Shown: piece after piece, positions 48,350 to 57,781 of the stretch | How the letters are laid out: each line of letters opens with the position of its first letter | Position numbering within the stretch: position 1 is the stretch's first letter | Assembly (NCBI GenBank): GCA_016788065.1 | Contig: JAEUTI010000096.1 | Location: 122,065 to 186,064, forward strand | Origin: Bacteroidia bacterium | Lineage (GTDB): Bacteria; Bacteroidota; Bacteroidia; AKYH767-A; OLB10 | Direction of reading: 5' to 3' | Length of the DNA: 64,000 bases | Position numbers and translations under genes: made by a program | Notes under the pieces: model-generated | What the model saw: only the letters and a program-made list of their open reading frames with translations | What the model was told of the DNA's origin: nothing | Database searches by the model: none

Positions 48350-49398
48350 TAATTAATGGATGTGTTCCAAAGGTCGTATTTGAATAATAATACAACTGCA
48401 GTAATTACTATGTTAAGAACGGCAAGTGGAATAAGTATTTTCCAGCCCAGCCTCATTAATTGGTCATAACGGAATCTTGGGATCGTCCAGCGAACCCACA
48501 TAAAGAAGAATATAAAGAAGAATATTTTACCGAACATCAGCACAGTACCCAGAATTGCGGTTAAATTGTGCGATAATCCAAGACTATTCAAGAACGGGAA
48601 ATTATAACCTCCAAAATATAAACATACAATGATTGCAGATGAAATAAACATATTGATATACTCAGCAAACAAATAGAAACCAAGTTTCATACTTGAATAC
48701 TCGGTGTGGTAACCACCAACTAATTCCGTTTCACATTCAGGTAAGTCGAATGGTGTGCGGTTGGTTTCTGCGAAAGCACAAATCAGGAATAATAAGAATC
48801 CTAATGGCTGCACAAAAACATTCCAGTGGGCTCCGGGCTGACTTTCTACAATTTCTCTGATACTTAATGTTCCTGTCATCATTACCAAAGCAATAATCGA
48901 CATTCCCATTGCAAGCTCATAACTGATCATTTGTGATGATGCTCTTAATGCTCCCAATAAAGAGAACTTATTATTTGAAGCCCATCCTCCTATCATAATT
49001 CCATATACCCCAATTGAAACTACACCAAAAACATAAAGGATTCCAATATTTACATCGGTGATTTGCATTACGAATTCTTTGCCATTAATAATCAAAGAAC
49101 TACCCCATGGTATGACCACACTGGTCATACATGCTGTGAGCATGGCAATAGAAGGTCCTAAAATAAACAAGGCTTTATCGGCATGTGTAGGAATAATTTC
49201 TTCCTTCATGAACATCTTCACACCATCGGCTAAAGGCTGCAGCAATCCGAATGGTCCCGCCCGATTAGGACCAATACGATCCTGAAAGAAGGCAGCAACT
49301 TTACGTTCTGCGTAAGTTGAGTACATGGCAATAACCAATGACACACCAAAAACACCCAGAACAAATACAATCTTAAAAATTAAATCAGCGGTCTCCAT
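48349..49398 (-). CDS. nuoH: NADH-quinone oxidoreductase subunit H
   Basis: Membrane subunit of complex I that forms much of the quinone-binding chamber, 349 residues with eight or more helices. Conserved loops are AAFFQDRIGPNRAGPFGLLQ, GWASNNKFSLLGALRASSQM and FAETNRTPFDLPECETELVG, plus the late RYDQLMRLGWKILIPL. It sits 11 bp after nuoG. Confidence 0.97.
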   Translation of the reverse strand: METADLIFKIVFVLGVFGVSLVIAMYSTYAERKVAAFFQDRIGPNRAGPFGLLQPLADGVKMFMKEEIIPTHADKALFILGPSIAMLTACMTSVVIPWGSSLIINGKEFVMQITDVNIGILYVFGVVSIGVYGIMIGGWASNNKFSLLGALRASSQMISYELAMGMSIIALVMMTGTLSIREIVESQPGAHWNVFVQPLGFLLFLICAFAETNRTPFDLPECETELVGGYHTEYSSMKLGFYLFAEYINMFISSAIIVCLYFGGYNFPFLNSLGLSHNLTAILGTVLMFGKIFFFIFFFMWVRWTIPRFRYDQLMRLGWKILIPLAVLNIVITAVVLLFKYDLWNTSIN

Positions 49399-49409
49399 AT
49401 AATTTCCGG

Positions 49410-50393
49410 TTACTTATTATCCTGGTGTGCCTTTTCGGCGATGTTTTTTTGTTTCGACACATCAATCTTCAACTGACGTAATGATTCATAATGATTTTGA
49501 GATATCACCGAATGTCTGTCGATTTTGCGTGGACCTTCAATTTTCCAGTCACTAACTTCTTTTTTATCGAATCGGCATTCATTACAAATCCATGATTCGA
49601 GTTCTCCATAAGTATCTTTACGACCTGTCACACGAAGAACTTCATTATTGCTCATCCAAAGAGCAACTTTACCATCACACTTTTTACAATCACGATGAGC
49701 GTCCATTGGTTTGGTAAACCAAACACGACTTTTAAATCGGAAGGTTTTATCGGTTAGTGCGCCTACAGGACAAACATCGATCATATTTCCTGAAAAATCG
49801 TTGTCTACTGAATTCTGAATGTAAGTACTGATTTCAGAAACATCACCACGATTTAAAACACCATGCACCCTGCCATCGCATAATTGATTGGCAACTTTTA
49901 CACACCGGTAGCATAAAATGCAGCGGGTCATGTGCAATTTTATTTTATCGCCAATATCAATCTTATCGAACTCGCGTCTTTTAAATTCATAACGCGATTT
50001 TGCTAAACCATTTTCATAACTCAAATCCTGCAAATGACATTCACCGGCCTGATCACAAATAGGACAATCGAGTGGATGATTGATCAACAAAAATTCCACC
50101 ACGCCATTTCTTGCTTCCAGCAAATCGGGAGCAGTACGATTTTGAACAACCATTCCATCCATGACCGGAGTGCGGCAGGAGGCAACCGGTTTTGGCATTG
50201 GCCTTGGGTCTTTTGCAGAACCCTGGGTAACCTTCACAATACAGGTTCTGCAATATCCGCCGCTTGTTTCCAGCTTTGAATAATAACACATTGCCGGAGG
50301 AACAACATCTCCCCCAATCATTCGTGCAGCCTGCAAGATGGTTGTTCCATCAGGCACTTCAATTTCAATATTATCGATTGTTACTTTAGGCAT
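49410..50393 (-). CDS. nuoG: NADH-quinone oxidoreductase subunit G, compact form
   Basis: Iron-sulfur subunit of complex I, only 327 residues against 700-900 in E. coli or Thermus. Visible ligands are C36, C48, C51, C73 (2Fe-2S N1b), H106, C110, C113, C119 (N5) and C158, C161, C164, C208 (N4). A fourth site, C236-xx-C239 and C270-xx-C273, could hold an N7-like cluster or zinc. The protein stops soon after this point, so the molybdopterin-oxidoreductase-like domain is absent. There is no frameshift or downstream remnant; nuoH begins 11 bp later. Short NuoG occurs in other Bacteroidota, to my knowledge, so this is a lineage feature, not damage. Confidence 0.93.
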   Translation of the reverse strand: MPKVTIDNIEIEVPDGTTILQAARMIGGDVVPPAMCYYSKLETSGGYCRTCIVKVTQGSAKDPRPMPKPVASCRTPVMDGMVVQNRTAPDLLEARNGVVEFLLINHPLDCPICDQAGECHLQDLSYENGLAKSRYEFKRREFDKIDIGDKIKLHMTRCILCYRCVKVANQLCDGRVHGVLNRGDVSEISTYIQNSVDNDFSGNMIDVCPVGALTDKTFRFKSRVWFTKPMDAHRDCKKCDGKVALWMSNNEVLRVTGRKDTYGELESWICNECRFDKKEVSDWKIEGPRKIDRHSVISQNHYESLRQLKIDVSKQKNIAEKAHQDNK

Positions 50394-50426
50394 TGCTATA
50401 ACTTTTTACATTATTAATCATTCCAC

Positions 50427-51773
50427 TCAGCTTACCGGCTGAAGGTTATTTAATCTGTAATAATGTTTAATATCTTTTATCTTTTCAGGATTCCTGACAT
50501 AATCTTCGAATTCACTTCTGAAGTGACGAATAGCACTTGCAACGGGCCAGGCAGCAGCATCACCTAAAGGACAAATTGTTTTGCCTTCAATCTTCGATTG
50601 AATATCCCACAACAAATCGATGTCCTTTAAAGTAGCATGACCATCCATGAATTTATGGAGAATTTTCTCCATCCATCCTGTTCCTTCTCTGCATGGGCTA
50701 CACTGACCACAACTTTCGTGATGATAGAACCTTGTGAAGTTCCACAGATTTTTCACAATGCTGGTATCTTCATCCATCACAATAAAACCTCCGGAGCCTA
50801 ACATGGTACCGCCGGCAAAGCCACCTTCCGATAACGATTCATACGACATCAGCCGAGGTTCACCGGTTGGAGTTTTTAAAATCATTTCGCCGGGTAAAAT
50901 CGGAACTGAAGAACCACCGGCAACAACTGCTTTTAGCTTCTTACCATTCCGGATTCCTCCGCAATATTTATCTGAATAAATAAATTCTTCAACAGGAACG
51001 CCGAGTTCAATTTCATATACACCCGGTTTGTTAATATGACCACAGGCAGAAATTAATTTTGTGCCGGTACTTTTTCCAATTCCAATTTTAGCATACTCAT
51101 CACCACTCATATTTATAATGTGTGGAACAGCAGCAATGGTCTCGACATTATTCACTACTGTTGGGGACTGCCATAAACCTTTAACAGCAGGAAACGGTGG
51201 TTTAATTCTTGGATTTCCTCTCTTACCTTCGAGAGATTCCAACAAAGCAGTTTCTTCACCACAAATGTAAGCTCCTCCTCCCGGATGAACATACAAATCG
51301 AGTGAATAACCTGTTCCCAAAATATTCTTACCCAGAAAACCTGCTTCATATGCTTCGGCAATTGCTTCTTCCAAGATGTGATAAACATAAAGCATTTCAC
51401 CGCGAATATAAATGTACGCAGTATTTGCTCCGAGTGCATAACTGGAAACAATCATTCCTTCAACCAATGAATGTGGAATGTGTGACATCAGGTAACGATC
51501 TTTAAAAGTACCCGGCTCACTTTCATCGGCATTACAAACCAGGTATCTTGGAACTCCATCCGGCTTAGCCAGGAAACTCCATTTCATTCCGGTTGGGAAA
51601 CCTGCACCACCGCGACCACGAAGACCAGATTTTTTTACCTCTTCAGTAACCTCATCAGGCTTCATTGTTTTAAGTGCTTTTTCAAGTGCACTGTAACCAC
51701 CTTTTTCACGAAACGCTTTTATTCCGCGAATACCGGGAGTATTTATATGTTCAAGCAATAATTGACGACTCAT
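50427..51773 (-). CDS. nuoF: NADH-quinone oxidoreductase subunit F
   Basis: NADH- and FMN-binding catalytic subunit, 448 residues. The NADH/FMN region shows LRGRGGAGFPTGMKWSFL and CNADESEPGTFKDRYLM, with GAGAYICGEETALLES-like residues (HPGGGAYICGEETALLESLE). The N3 4Fe-4S cluster motif is CGQCSPCREGTGW with the later Cys in ICPLGDAAA. It passes electrons from NADH into complex I. It begins 2 bp after the nuoE stop. Confidence 0.97.
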   Translation of the reverse strand: MSRQLLLEHINTPGIRGIKAFREKGGYSALEKALKTMKPDEVTEEVKKSGLRGRGGAGFPTGMKWSFLAKPDGVPRYLVCNADESEPGTFKDRYLMSHIPHSLVEGMIVSSYALGANTAYIYIRGEMLYVYHILEEAIAEAYEAGFLGKNILGTGYSLDLYVHPGGGAYICGEETALLESLEGKRGNPRIKPPFPAVKGLWQSPTVVNNVETIAAVPHIINMSGDEYAKIGIGKSTGTKLISACGHINKPGVYEIELGVPVEEFIYSDKYCGGIRNGKKLKAVVAGGSSVPILPGEMILKTPTGEPRLMSYESLSEGGFAGGTMLGSGGFIVMDEDTSIVKNLWNFTRFYHHESCGQCSPCREGTGWMEKILHKFMDGHATLKDIDLLWDIQSKIEGKTICPLGDAAAWPVASAIRHFRSEFEDYVRNPEKIKDIKHYYRLNNLQPVS

Positions 51774-51775
51774 GT

Positions 51776-52324
51776 TCAGGCTTTGATCTTGTCTTTCGAC
51801 CAGTGAGAAATGGTACCTTCTGTATTATTCTTGTAATGATCGATAACTTCATCAACCTTCTCACAAGTTAAATGCTCATGATATGTTTGTCCAATTTGCA
51901 TCATTGGGGCTGTTCCGCAGGATGCCAGACATTCAACCGTTTTAAGAGTGAAAACACCATCTGCAGTTGTTTGTCCTTCTTTAATATTCAGTTTCTTTTC
52001 GAGATACTTAACAATATCTTCTGCGCCAAGCAACCAACAGGGACCTGTACGGCAGACTTCGATAACACAACGGCCAACAGGCTTCAGATTAAACATCGAA
52101 TAAAACGATGCTACTTCATAAACTTCGATTGACTGAATATTCAATATTTCAGCAACCTTGTCCATTACAGGTGCACTTAACCAACCACCAAATTCTGCCT
52201 GAGCTATGTGAAGCAAAGGAAGCAGTGCCGATTTCTGACGACCATCAGGATAGCGACGGATGATTTTTTGAATCAATGCACTTGCATCATCAGAAAAAAC
52301 CACCTCAGATTTATCTTTATACAT
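51776..52324 (-). CDS. nuoE: NADH-quinone oxidoreductase subunit E
   Basis: Thioredoxin-fold subunit carrying 2Fe-2S cluster N1a, 182 residues. The four cysteine ligands are in EVCRTGPCWLLG and VECLASCGTAPMMQI. The N-terminal helical part contains RYPDGRQKSALLPLLHIAQ. It partners NuoF in the NADH-dehydrogenase module. A 66-bp gap separates it from nuoD. Confidence 0.97.
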   Translation of the reverse strand: MYKDKSEVVFSDDASALIQKIIRRYPDGRQKSALLPLLHIAQAEFGGWLSAPVMDKVAEILNIQSIEVYEVASFYSMFNLKPVGRCVIEVCRTGPCWLLGAEDIVKYLEKKLNIKEGQTTADGVFTLKTVECLASCGTAPMMQIGQTYHEHLTCEKVDEVIDHYKNNTEGTISHWSKDKIKA

Positions 52325-52390
52325 TAACTAAAATTTAATTCTTAGTTTTTATTCTTTATTACTACTGTTTAAAAGAATCAGATTCCTTTC

Positions 52391-53623
52391 TCAGGCATCC
52401 AATTCTCCGGCAATTACATTTAATGAACTCAGGGTCAGAATTGCATCAGATAACATGTTTCCTCTTATCATATCAGCATAAGCCTGATAGTAAATGAAAC
52501 AGGGTCTTCTGAAATGGAGCCTGTATGGATTTCTACCGCCATCACTAACCAGGTAAAATCCTAATTCACCATTAGCACCTTCAACTGCATGGTAGACTTC
52601 CCCTTTGGGAATATCGGTTTCGCCCATTACAATTTTAAAATGCCAGATCAAACCTTCCATGGTATTGTACACGTCCTCTTTGGGAGGAAGATAAAATTCC
52701 GGTACATCGGCATGGAAAGTAGTTTTATCACTAATCTTATCTAATTTTTCAATTGCCTGACGGATGATCGACAAACTCTCCCACATTTCCTGTTGACGAA
52801 CCATAAATCGGTCATAAGTATCACCATTGGTACCAACAGGAATTGCAAATTCGAAATCTTCATACGAAGAATAAGGAGTCATTACTCGAACATCATAGTC
52901 GAGGCCGGCTGCTCTTAAATTGGGACCGGTGAAGCTGTATGACAATGCTTCTTCAACACTAATTGGACCTGCACCGATGGTACGATCCATAAAAATGCGG
53001 TTTCTCACCAGCAAATTTTCAAACTCCTTCAGTACGCCGGGGAATTCTTTCAGGAACTTATCTATTTTCTCCCATGCAGCATCATTGAAATTTCTTTCGA
53101 ATCCGCCAATTCTACCGATATTAGTAGTCAATCGGGCACCACAAATTTCTTCGTAAATCTCGTAAATTTTCTCACGTTCCTGAAACAGGTATACGAAGCC
53201 CGTTAGTGCTCCTGAATCGACACCAATAACTGCATTGCACACAATGTGATCGGCAATACGAGCCAATTCCATAATGATCACACGCATGTACTCAACTCTT
53301 TTTGGCAACTGAACACCAATAAGTTTTTCCACTGTCATGTGCCATCCCATGTTATTGATAGGAGATGAACAATAGTTGAGGCGGTCAGTTATAGGAGTAA
53401 TCTGATAATAAGGACGTCGCTCTGCTAACTTCTCAAAGGCACGATGGATATAGCCAATAGTTGGTTCTGACTCAACAATGATCTCACCATCCATTTTAAG
53501 AATATTCTGAAAAATTCCGTGTGTTGCAGGATGTGTAGGCCCAAGATTCAGAATAGTATATTCCTTCTCCTGAACGGCGGCTCTTTCGGGAGCATTTGGA
53601 TGTAACTTGGTATTTTCTGACAT
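52391..53623 (-). CDS. nuoD: NADH-quinone oxidoreductase subunit D
   Basis: 49-kDa quinone-site subunit, 410 residues, related to [NiFe]-hydrogenase large subunits but without metal ligands. Conserved blocks are LGPTHPATHGIFQNILKMDG (quinone-pocket His), GYIHRAFEKLAERRPYYQI, and the C-terminal GELGFYLVSDGGRNPYRLHF. It is separate from nuoC here, unlike the fused NuoCD of E. coli. Confidence 0.97.
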   Translation of the reverse strand: MSENTKLHPNAPERAAVQEKEYTILNLGPTHPATHGIFQNILKMDGEIIVESEPTIGYIHRAFEKLAERRPYYQITPITDRLNYCSSPINNMGWHMTVEKLIGVQLPKRVEYMRVIIMELARIADHIVCNAVIGVDSGALTGFVYLFQEREKIYEIYEEICGARLTTNIGRIGGFERNFNDAAWEKIDKFLKEFPGVLKEFENLLVRNRIFMDRTIGAGPISVEEALSYSFTGPNLRAAGLDYDVRVMTPYSSYEDFEFAIPVGTNGDTYDRFMVRQQEMWESLSIIRQAIEKLDKISDKTTFHADVPEFYLPPKEDVYNTMEGLIWHFKIVMGETDIPKGEVYHAVEGANGELGFYLVSDGGRNPYRLHFRRPCFIYYQAYADMIRGNMLSDAILTLSSLNVIAGELDA

Positions 53624-53643
53624 GCGAATTAGCTGTTGATTGG

Positions 53644-54147
53644 TTATCTCCCGAACATGGCGTCATCCTTATCCTTACGGAATGGATCTTCGAGTGGAAA
53701 TTCTTTTCTCAATGGCCAGCCTTCCAGACTATCCATGTTTAATATTCTTCTCAGGTCGGGGTGACCGGTAAAACGGAATCCGAAGAAATCGTATGCTTCC
53801 CGTTCCATCCAGTTGGCACCTTTATAAATATCTGTTAAAGTTGGAAATACCGGTGGATCTTCATTGGTGAATGCTTTCAAACGAATTCTGAAATTCGTAG
53901 TGAAGCTATGCAAATGATACACCATAGCAAACTTTTGTGGTGCATCTGGATAATGCATCCCACAGCAACTGGTAAGAAAACGAAATGAAAAAGAAGGTTC
54001 ATTATAGAGATAACGAACTACATCTTTAATCGAACCATGAGCGATAGTTATTGTCAGAAAATCATAGGGATGATCGACGGCTACCACTTTACCCGGGAAC
54101 TGTTGCTCCAGGGCATCAATAATTGTTTGAGATTCCAGTGTTGCCAT
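53644..54147 (-). CDS. nuoC: NADH-quinone oxidoreductase subunit C
   Basis: 30-kDa peripheral-arm subunit, 167 residues. The family motif ANWMEREAYDFFGFRFTGHP is followed by DLRRILNMDSLEGWPLRKEF. It bridges NuoB/D to the rest of the arm. It lies 2 bp downstream of nuoB. Confidence 0.96.
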   Translation of the reverse strand: MATLESQTIIDALEQQFPGKVVAVDHPYDFLTITIAHGSIKDVVRYLYNEPSFSFRFLTSCCGMHYPDAPQKFAMVYHLHSFTTNFRIRLKAFTNEDPPVFPTLTDIYKGANWMEREAYDFFGFRFTGHPDLRRILNMDSLEGWPLRKEFPLEDPFRKDKDDAMFGR

Positions 54148-54149
54148 AA

Positions 54150-54686
54150 TCAGGAAATACCGTAGGATGCTAACATATTTTTATACTCCTCTGAATCGCG
54201 TCTGCGAAGGGATTCATTTTGTACCAGCTCCTGAATTTTCAGTACGCCATCTAAAATTTGTTCAGGACGCGGAGGACAACCAGGCACATATACATCAACA
54301 GGAATAATGCGATCAATTCCCTGAAGTACACTGTATGTATCGAATATACCACCACTGCTTGCACAGGCACCAACCGACAAAACCCAACGTGGCTCTGCCA
54401 TTTGCTCGTACACCTGACGTAAAACAGGTCCCATTTTCTTTGCAATTGTTCCCATTACCATGAGCAAGTCTGCCTGCCGTGGAGAAAAACTCATTCGCTC
54501 AGATCCGAAACGTGCCAGGTCATAGTGCGCACCCATTGTCGCCATGAATTCAATTCCACAACATGATGTTGCGAAAGGAAGTGGCCACAATGAATTTTTT
54601 CTTGCCATACCTACTGCTTTATCGAGACTGGTAGCAAAAAATCCGGGGCCTTCGAATCCAGCAGGGGCTTTTGTTATTTCAACCAT
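54150..54686 (-). CDS. nuoB: NADH-quinone oxidoreductase subunit B
   Basis: Subunit holding the terminal 4Fe-4S cluster N2, which reduces quinone; 178 residues. The tandem-cysteine motif is [13 protein letters not shown], with the further ligands in [12 protein letters not shown] and [12 protein letters not shown]. Length and motif order are normal. Confidence 0.97.
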   Translation of the reverse strand: MVEITKAPAGFEGPGFFATSLDKAVGMARKNSLWPLPFATSCCGIEFMATMGAHYDLARFGSERMSFSPRQADLLMVMGTIAKKMGPVLRQVYEQMAEPRWVLSVGACASSGGIFDTYSVLQGIDRIIPVDVYVPGCPPRPEQILDGVLKIQELVQNESLRRRDSEEYKNMLASYGIS

Positions 54687-54733
54687 TTTAATTGTTCTTT
54701 ATTATATAACGTTCCTGGTAACTGCTTGTTAAA

Positions 54734-55105
54734 TTATTCCCACTTTAAAGCGCCTTTGCGCACGATGTAAAGAAATCCCAGCATGAACAGGGAAATAAAT
54801 AAGATCATTTCGAGAAACCCATAAAGACCGAGATCAAGGAAATTTACTGCCCATGGGTACATGAAAATTACTTCCACATCAAACAATACAAATAAGATGG
54901 CAACCAAAAGATATTTAATATTGAAAGGAAGGCGTGAATTACCCTGTGATTCAATACCACACTCGAAAGTATCGAGCTTTATTGCAGACTTTCTTTGAGG
55001 ACCCAGTAAATGGGTGACAAAAATCGTCGTTAATACAAATCCGATTGCAACCACAAACATGATGGCCATCGGAAGGTAATCGGCTGGTACACTGAGTAAA
55101 TGCAT
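54734..55105 (-). CDS. nuoA: NADH-quinone oxidoreductase subunit A
   Basis: Small membrane subunit, 123 residues and three helices, with the conserved TFECGIESQGNSRLPFNIKY loop that lines the quinone entrance and DVEVIFMYPWA in helix 2. The start chosen is the ATG at 55105 (MHLLSVPADYLP). A TTG four codons upstream is possible but less likely. It is the first gene of the operon. Confidence 0.96.
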   Translation of the reverse strand: MHLLSVPADYLPMAIMFVVAIGFVLTTIFVTHLLGPQRKSAIKLDTFECGIESQGNSRLPFNIKYLLVAILFVLFDVEVIFMYPWAVNFLDLGLYGFLEMILFISLFMLGFLYIVRKGALKWE

Positions 55106-55158
55106 AATGATTCGCAATTTTAGAAGCCCGAATTTTATTACAGGCTGACTTTAAGCGG

Positions 55159-55166
55159 CAAAATTA
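55159..55166 (-). promoter_or_regulatory. -7 element of the nuo operon promoter
   Basis: On the minus strand it reads TAATTTTG, a match to TAnnTTTG, predicting a start near 55152 and a leader of about 47 nt. The -33 region has no clean TTG. Confidence 0.6.
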
Positions 55167-55283
55167 CGTTTTTTTAATACGGAAACACGCTTTTTTTAGC
55201 AGGATATTAACAATTCGGCGATTAAAATGTTTGGAATTTTCCGGCTATTGAAAACTTTACTTCAGATTCGCTTGTTATTTCTT

Positions 55284-55291
55284 TACATTTG
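55284..55291 (+). promoter_or_regulatory. -7 element of the crtIB promoter
   Basis: TACATTTG is a full match to TAnnTTTG and is identical to the rplU -7 element. TTC sits 20 bp upstream in the -33 position. The transcript would begin near 55298, inside a perfect hairpin ACAAGAA-TTT-TTCTTGT (55297-55313). Confidence 0.65.
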
Positions 55292-55375
55292 TCAGGACAA
55301 GAATTTTTCTTGTTGATTATTAGCCATTTACAATTCAAAATAGCTTGCGCTGAAGAATAACTTCAGATTTTAGAT

Positions 55376-56857
55376 ATGTCGAAAAAGACTTTAATTATTG
55401 GTTCCGGACTGGGTGCTTTGGCAACGGCATTGCGATTGACCTCAAAAGGTTATGAAGTTACTATTCTTGAAAAGTATCATCGTGCTGGCGGACGGCTAAA
55501 TTTGCTGGAAAAAGATGGCTTTACATTTGACATGGGACCGTCCTTTTTTTCAATGAGTTATGAATTTACAGAACTTTTTAAATCGTGTGGAGTTGATAAC
55601 CCACTTAAATTGAATGAATTAAATCCCCTATACGCTGTTTTTTTTGAGAACCGCACCATTCCTTTCCTGATTCATAAGGATTTGAAAAAACTGGAAGCAG
55701 AATTTGCAGGAATTGAATCGAATCTGGCTCAAAAAGTAGAAAAATACCTGAATGCAGCCGGTAAAATGTTTCATGATACCGAAGACATAGTTATTAAACA
55801 AAATTTTACCAGTAAGTTCCACTATTACACGCAGTTAGCGAGAGTTCCATGGAAGCATGCCCCAAAGATGTTCCGATCCATGTGGACCGAGCTGGAGCAG
55901 AATTTTGAATCTAAAGAAGTCAAAGTGATCTTTTCATTAGTGGCATTTTTTCTGGGTTCAACCCCATTTCAAACGCCCGCTGTTTACAGTCTGCTGAATT
56001 ATACCGAATTGAAACATGATGGCTACTGGAATGTGCAGGGTGGCATGTACAAAATTGTAGAAAAAATTAAAGAATTATTAGAGGCGCGAGGTGTAAAATT
56101 TCATTTCAATACGGAAATTAAATCCGTCGAGACCGATAGCAGGGGAATAAAAGCATTCATTGATCAAAATGGGAAAAAATGGGATGCCGACATTTACGTG
56201 GCTAATGCCGATGCTGCATCATTCCGCGGGCAGGTACTGCAACGATCACAGTATTCACCGAAGAAACTGGATGCCATGGAATGGACACTCTCCCCTTTCA
56301 CCATCTATCTTGGAATTAAAGGAAAGTTGAATAACATCCACCATCACAATTATTTTTTAGGTGAGAATTTTAAAGAATACGCCGACACCATCTTCAAAAC
56401 AAGTGTTAGTCCCGATAAACCGTATTACTACGTAAATGTAAGTTCAAAATCGAATCCTGATTGTGCTCCTGAGGGATGTGAAAATTTATTTATTCTTTGT
56501 CCCGTACCCGATCTGAGACATAAACCCGATTGGTCCGATTCGCAACAATTAGCCGATACAATTATTTCGGATTTATCGAAACGTATCGGATTTGATTTGC
56601 ATGCAAATACAATTTCGAAAACCATATTAAATCCTATTGACTGGCAGAATCAATTTAATTTGTATCGTGGAAGCGGATTAGGACTTGCACATGGATTAAA
56701 TCAGATTGGTGGATTAAGACCTGCAAATAAAGATGAAAAATTTAATAATCTATATTATGTAGGTGCAAGCACTGTTCCAGGGACAGGCCTGCCTATTGTA
56801 GTTATAAGTTCCCGATTAGTCACAGAAAGAATAGAGCAAGATCATGCAACAGTATAA
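55376..56857 (+). CDS. crtI: Phytoene desaturase family protein
   Basis: FAD-dependent carotenoid desaturase of 493 residues. The N-terminal dinucleotide-binding motif is IIGSGLGALATALRLTSKGY followed by RAGGRLNLLEKDGF. The C-terminal CrtI signature is NLYYVGASTVPGTGLPIVVI. It introduces double bonds into phytoene to make lycopene-type carotenoids at the membrane. The gene overlaps crtB by 14 bp, so the two are translated as a unit. No crtE or crtY lies in the window. It is divergent from the nuo operon. Confidence 0.92.
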   Translation: MSKKTLIIGSGLGALATALRLTSKGYEVTILEKYHRAGGRLNLLEKDGFTFDMGPSFFSMSYEFTELFKSCGVDNPLKLNELNPLYAVFFENRTIPFLIHKDLKKLEAEFAGIESNLAQKVEKYLNAAGKMFHDTEDIVIKQNFTSKFHYYTQLARVPWKHAPKMFRSMWTELEQNFESKEVKVIFSLVAFFLGSTPFQTPAVYSLLNYTELKHDGYWNVQGGMYKIVEKIKELLEARGVKFHFNTEIKSVETDSRGIKAFIDQNGKKWDADIYVANADAASFRGQVLQRSQYSPKKLDAMEWTLSPFTIYLGIKGKLNNIHHHNYFLGENFKEYADTIFKTSVSPDKPYYYVNVSSKSNPDCAPEGCENLFILCPVPDLRHKPDWSDSQQLADTIISDLSKRIGFDLHANTISKTILNPIDWQNQFNLYRGSGLGLAHGLNQIGGLRPANKDEKFNNLYYVGASTVPGTGLPIVVISSRLVTERIEQDHATV

Positions 56858-57677
56858 CGACCTTTGTCTCGAACTTAGTACCATCATTACTCACCGGTAC
56901 AGCACTTCTTTTACTAGAGGTATCAAAACACTGAATAAGCGTTTCCATAAACCTATTTACGCTGTTTATGGCTATGTGCGACTGGCCGATGAAATTGTAG
57001 ATTCCTTTCATGACTTCAATAAAAAAGAATTGCTGGAAGAATTTAAAAAAAATACCTGGGAAGCAATCGATAATAAGATAAGTACGAACCCTATATTACA
57101 TGCATTCCAGTTAATAGTTAATGAATATAAAATAGACCGCGAGCTGATAGTCTCTTTTCTCTATAGCATGGAACTTGATCTCGAGAAGAAATCATACGAC
57201 GAAGCATTTTACGAAAAGTATATCTATGGCTCTGCAGAAGTGGTTGGCTTAATGTGCCTTCGTATTTTTTGTGAAGGGAATAATGAATTGTACAACAAAC
57301 TTATTGAGCCGGCCCGACGTTTGGGCGCTGCCTTCCAGAAAGTAAATTTTTTACGCGATTTAAAAGCCGACTTCAAAGAACTTGGGAGAGTTTATTTTCC
57401 TGGAATAGATTTCAAGACCTTCGATAATGCAGTAAAGAAGCAAATTGAAAAAGATATTGATGCAGATTTCAAAGCTGCCTATCCGGGATTAATGCAACTG
57501 CCAAAAGATGTCCGTCCGGGAGTTTATACTGCTTTTATTTACTACAGAGAACTATTAAGTAAAATTGAAAAGGTTCCTGCCAGTGAGGTTATGAATACCC
57601 GCATCCGTGTGCCTGATGCCGAAAAAATGGTTTTGCTGCTAAGAACTTATACGAAGTTTGGATTTAGTATTTTTTAG
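56844..57677 (+). CDS. crtB: Phytoene/squalene synthase family protein
   Basis: Head-to-head prenyl synthase of 277 residues. The two Asp-rich substrate motifs are present: YVRLADEIVDSF (DxxxD) and KVNFLRDLKADFKELGRVYF (DxxxD). Together with the overlapping crtI upstream this points to phytoene synthase, joining two geranylgeranyl diphosphates, and not squalene synthase. It has no signal peptide and probably associates with the membrane surface. Confidence 0.92.
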   Translation: MQQYNDLCLELSTIITHRYSTSFTRGIKTLNKRFHKPIYAVYGYVRLADEIVDSFHDFNKKELLEEFKKNTWEAIDNKISTNPILHAFQLIVNEYKIDRELIVSFLYSMELDLEKKSYDEAFYEKYIYGSAEVVGLMCLRIFCEGNNELYNKLIEPARRLGAAFQKVNFLRDLKADFKELGRVYFPGIDFKTFDNAVKKQIEKDIDADFKAAYPGLMQLPKDVRPGVYTAFIYYRELLSKIEKVPASEVMNTRIRVPDAEKMVLLLRTYTKFGFSIF

Positions 57678-57754
57678 TTACTGATTTTCTGCGCAGAAGG
57701 AAAATTCATTATTATGATAAATTTTAGATAGTATTCTGCTCAGAAAAACAAAAC

Positions 57755-57781
57755 ATCCATCCTAAGCAAGTGATGGATTTT
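57755..57781 (+). terminator. Probable terminator of crtIB
   Basis: Seven-base stem ATCCATC / GATGGAT with a ten-base loop, followed by TTT. It lies 78 bp after the crtB stop. Confidence 0.5.

Noticed and set aside
49410-50393. NuoG as a truncated pseudogene
   Set aside because: The frame is intact, all upstream cluster ligands are present, nuoH follows 11 bp later, and no remnant of the missing domain is seen.
55106-55117. NuoA starting at an upstream TTG
   Set aside because: An ATG four codons later gives the usual NuoA N-terminus and is the more likely start.
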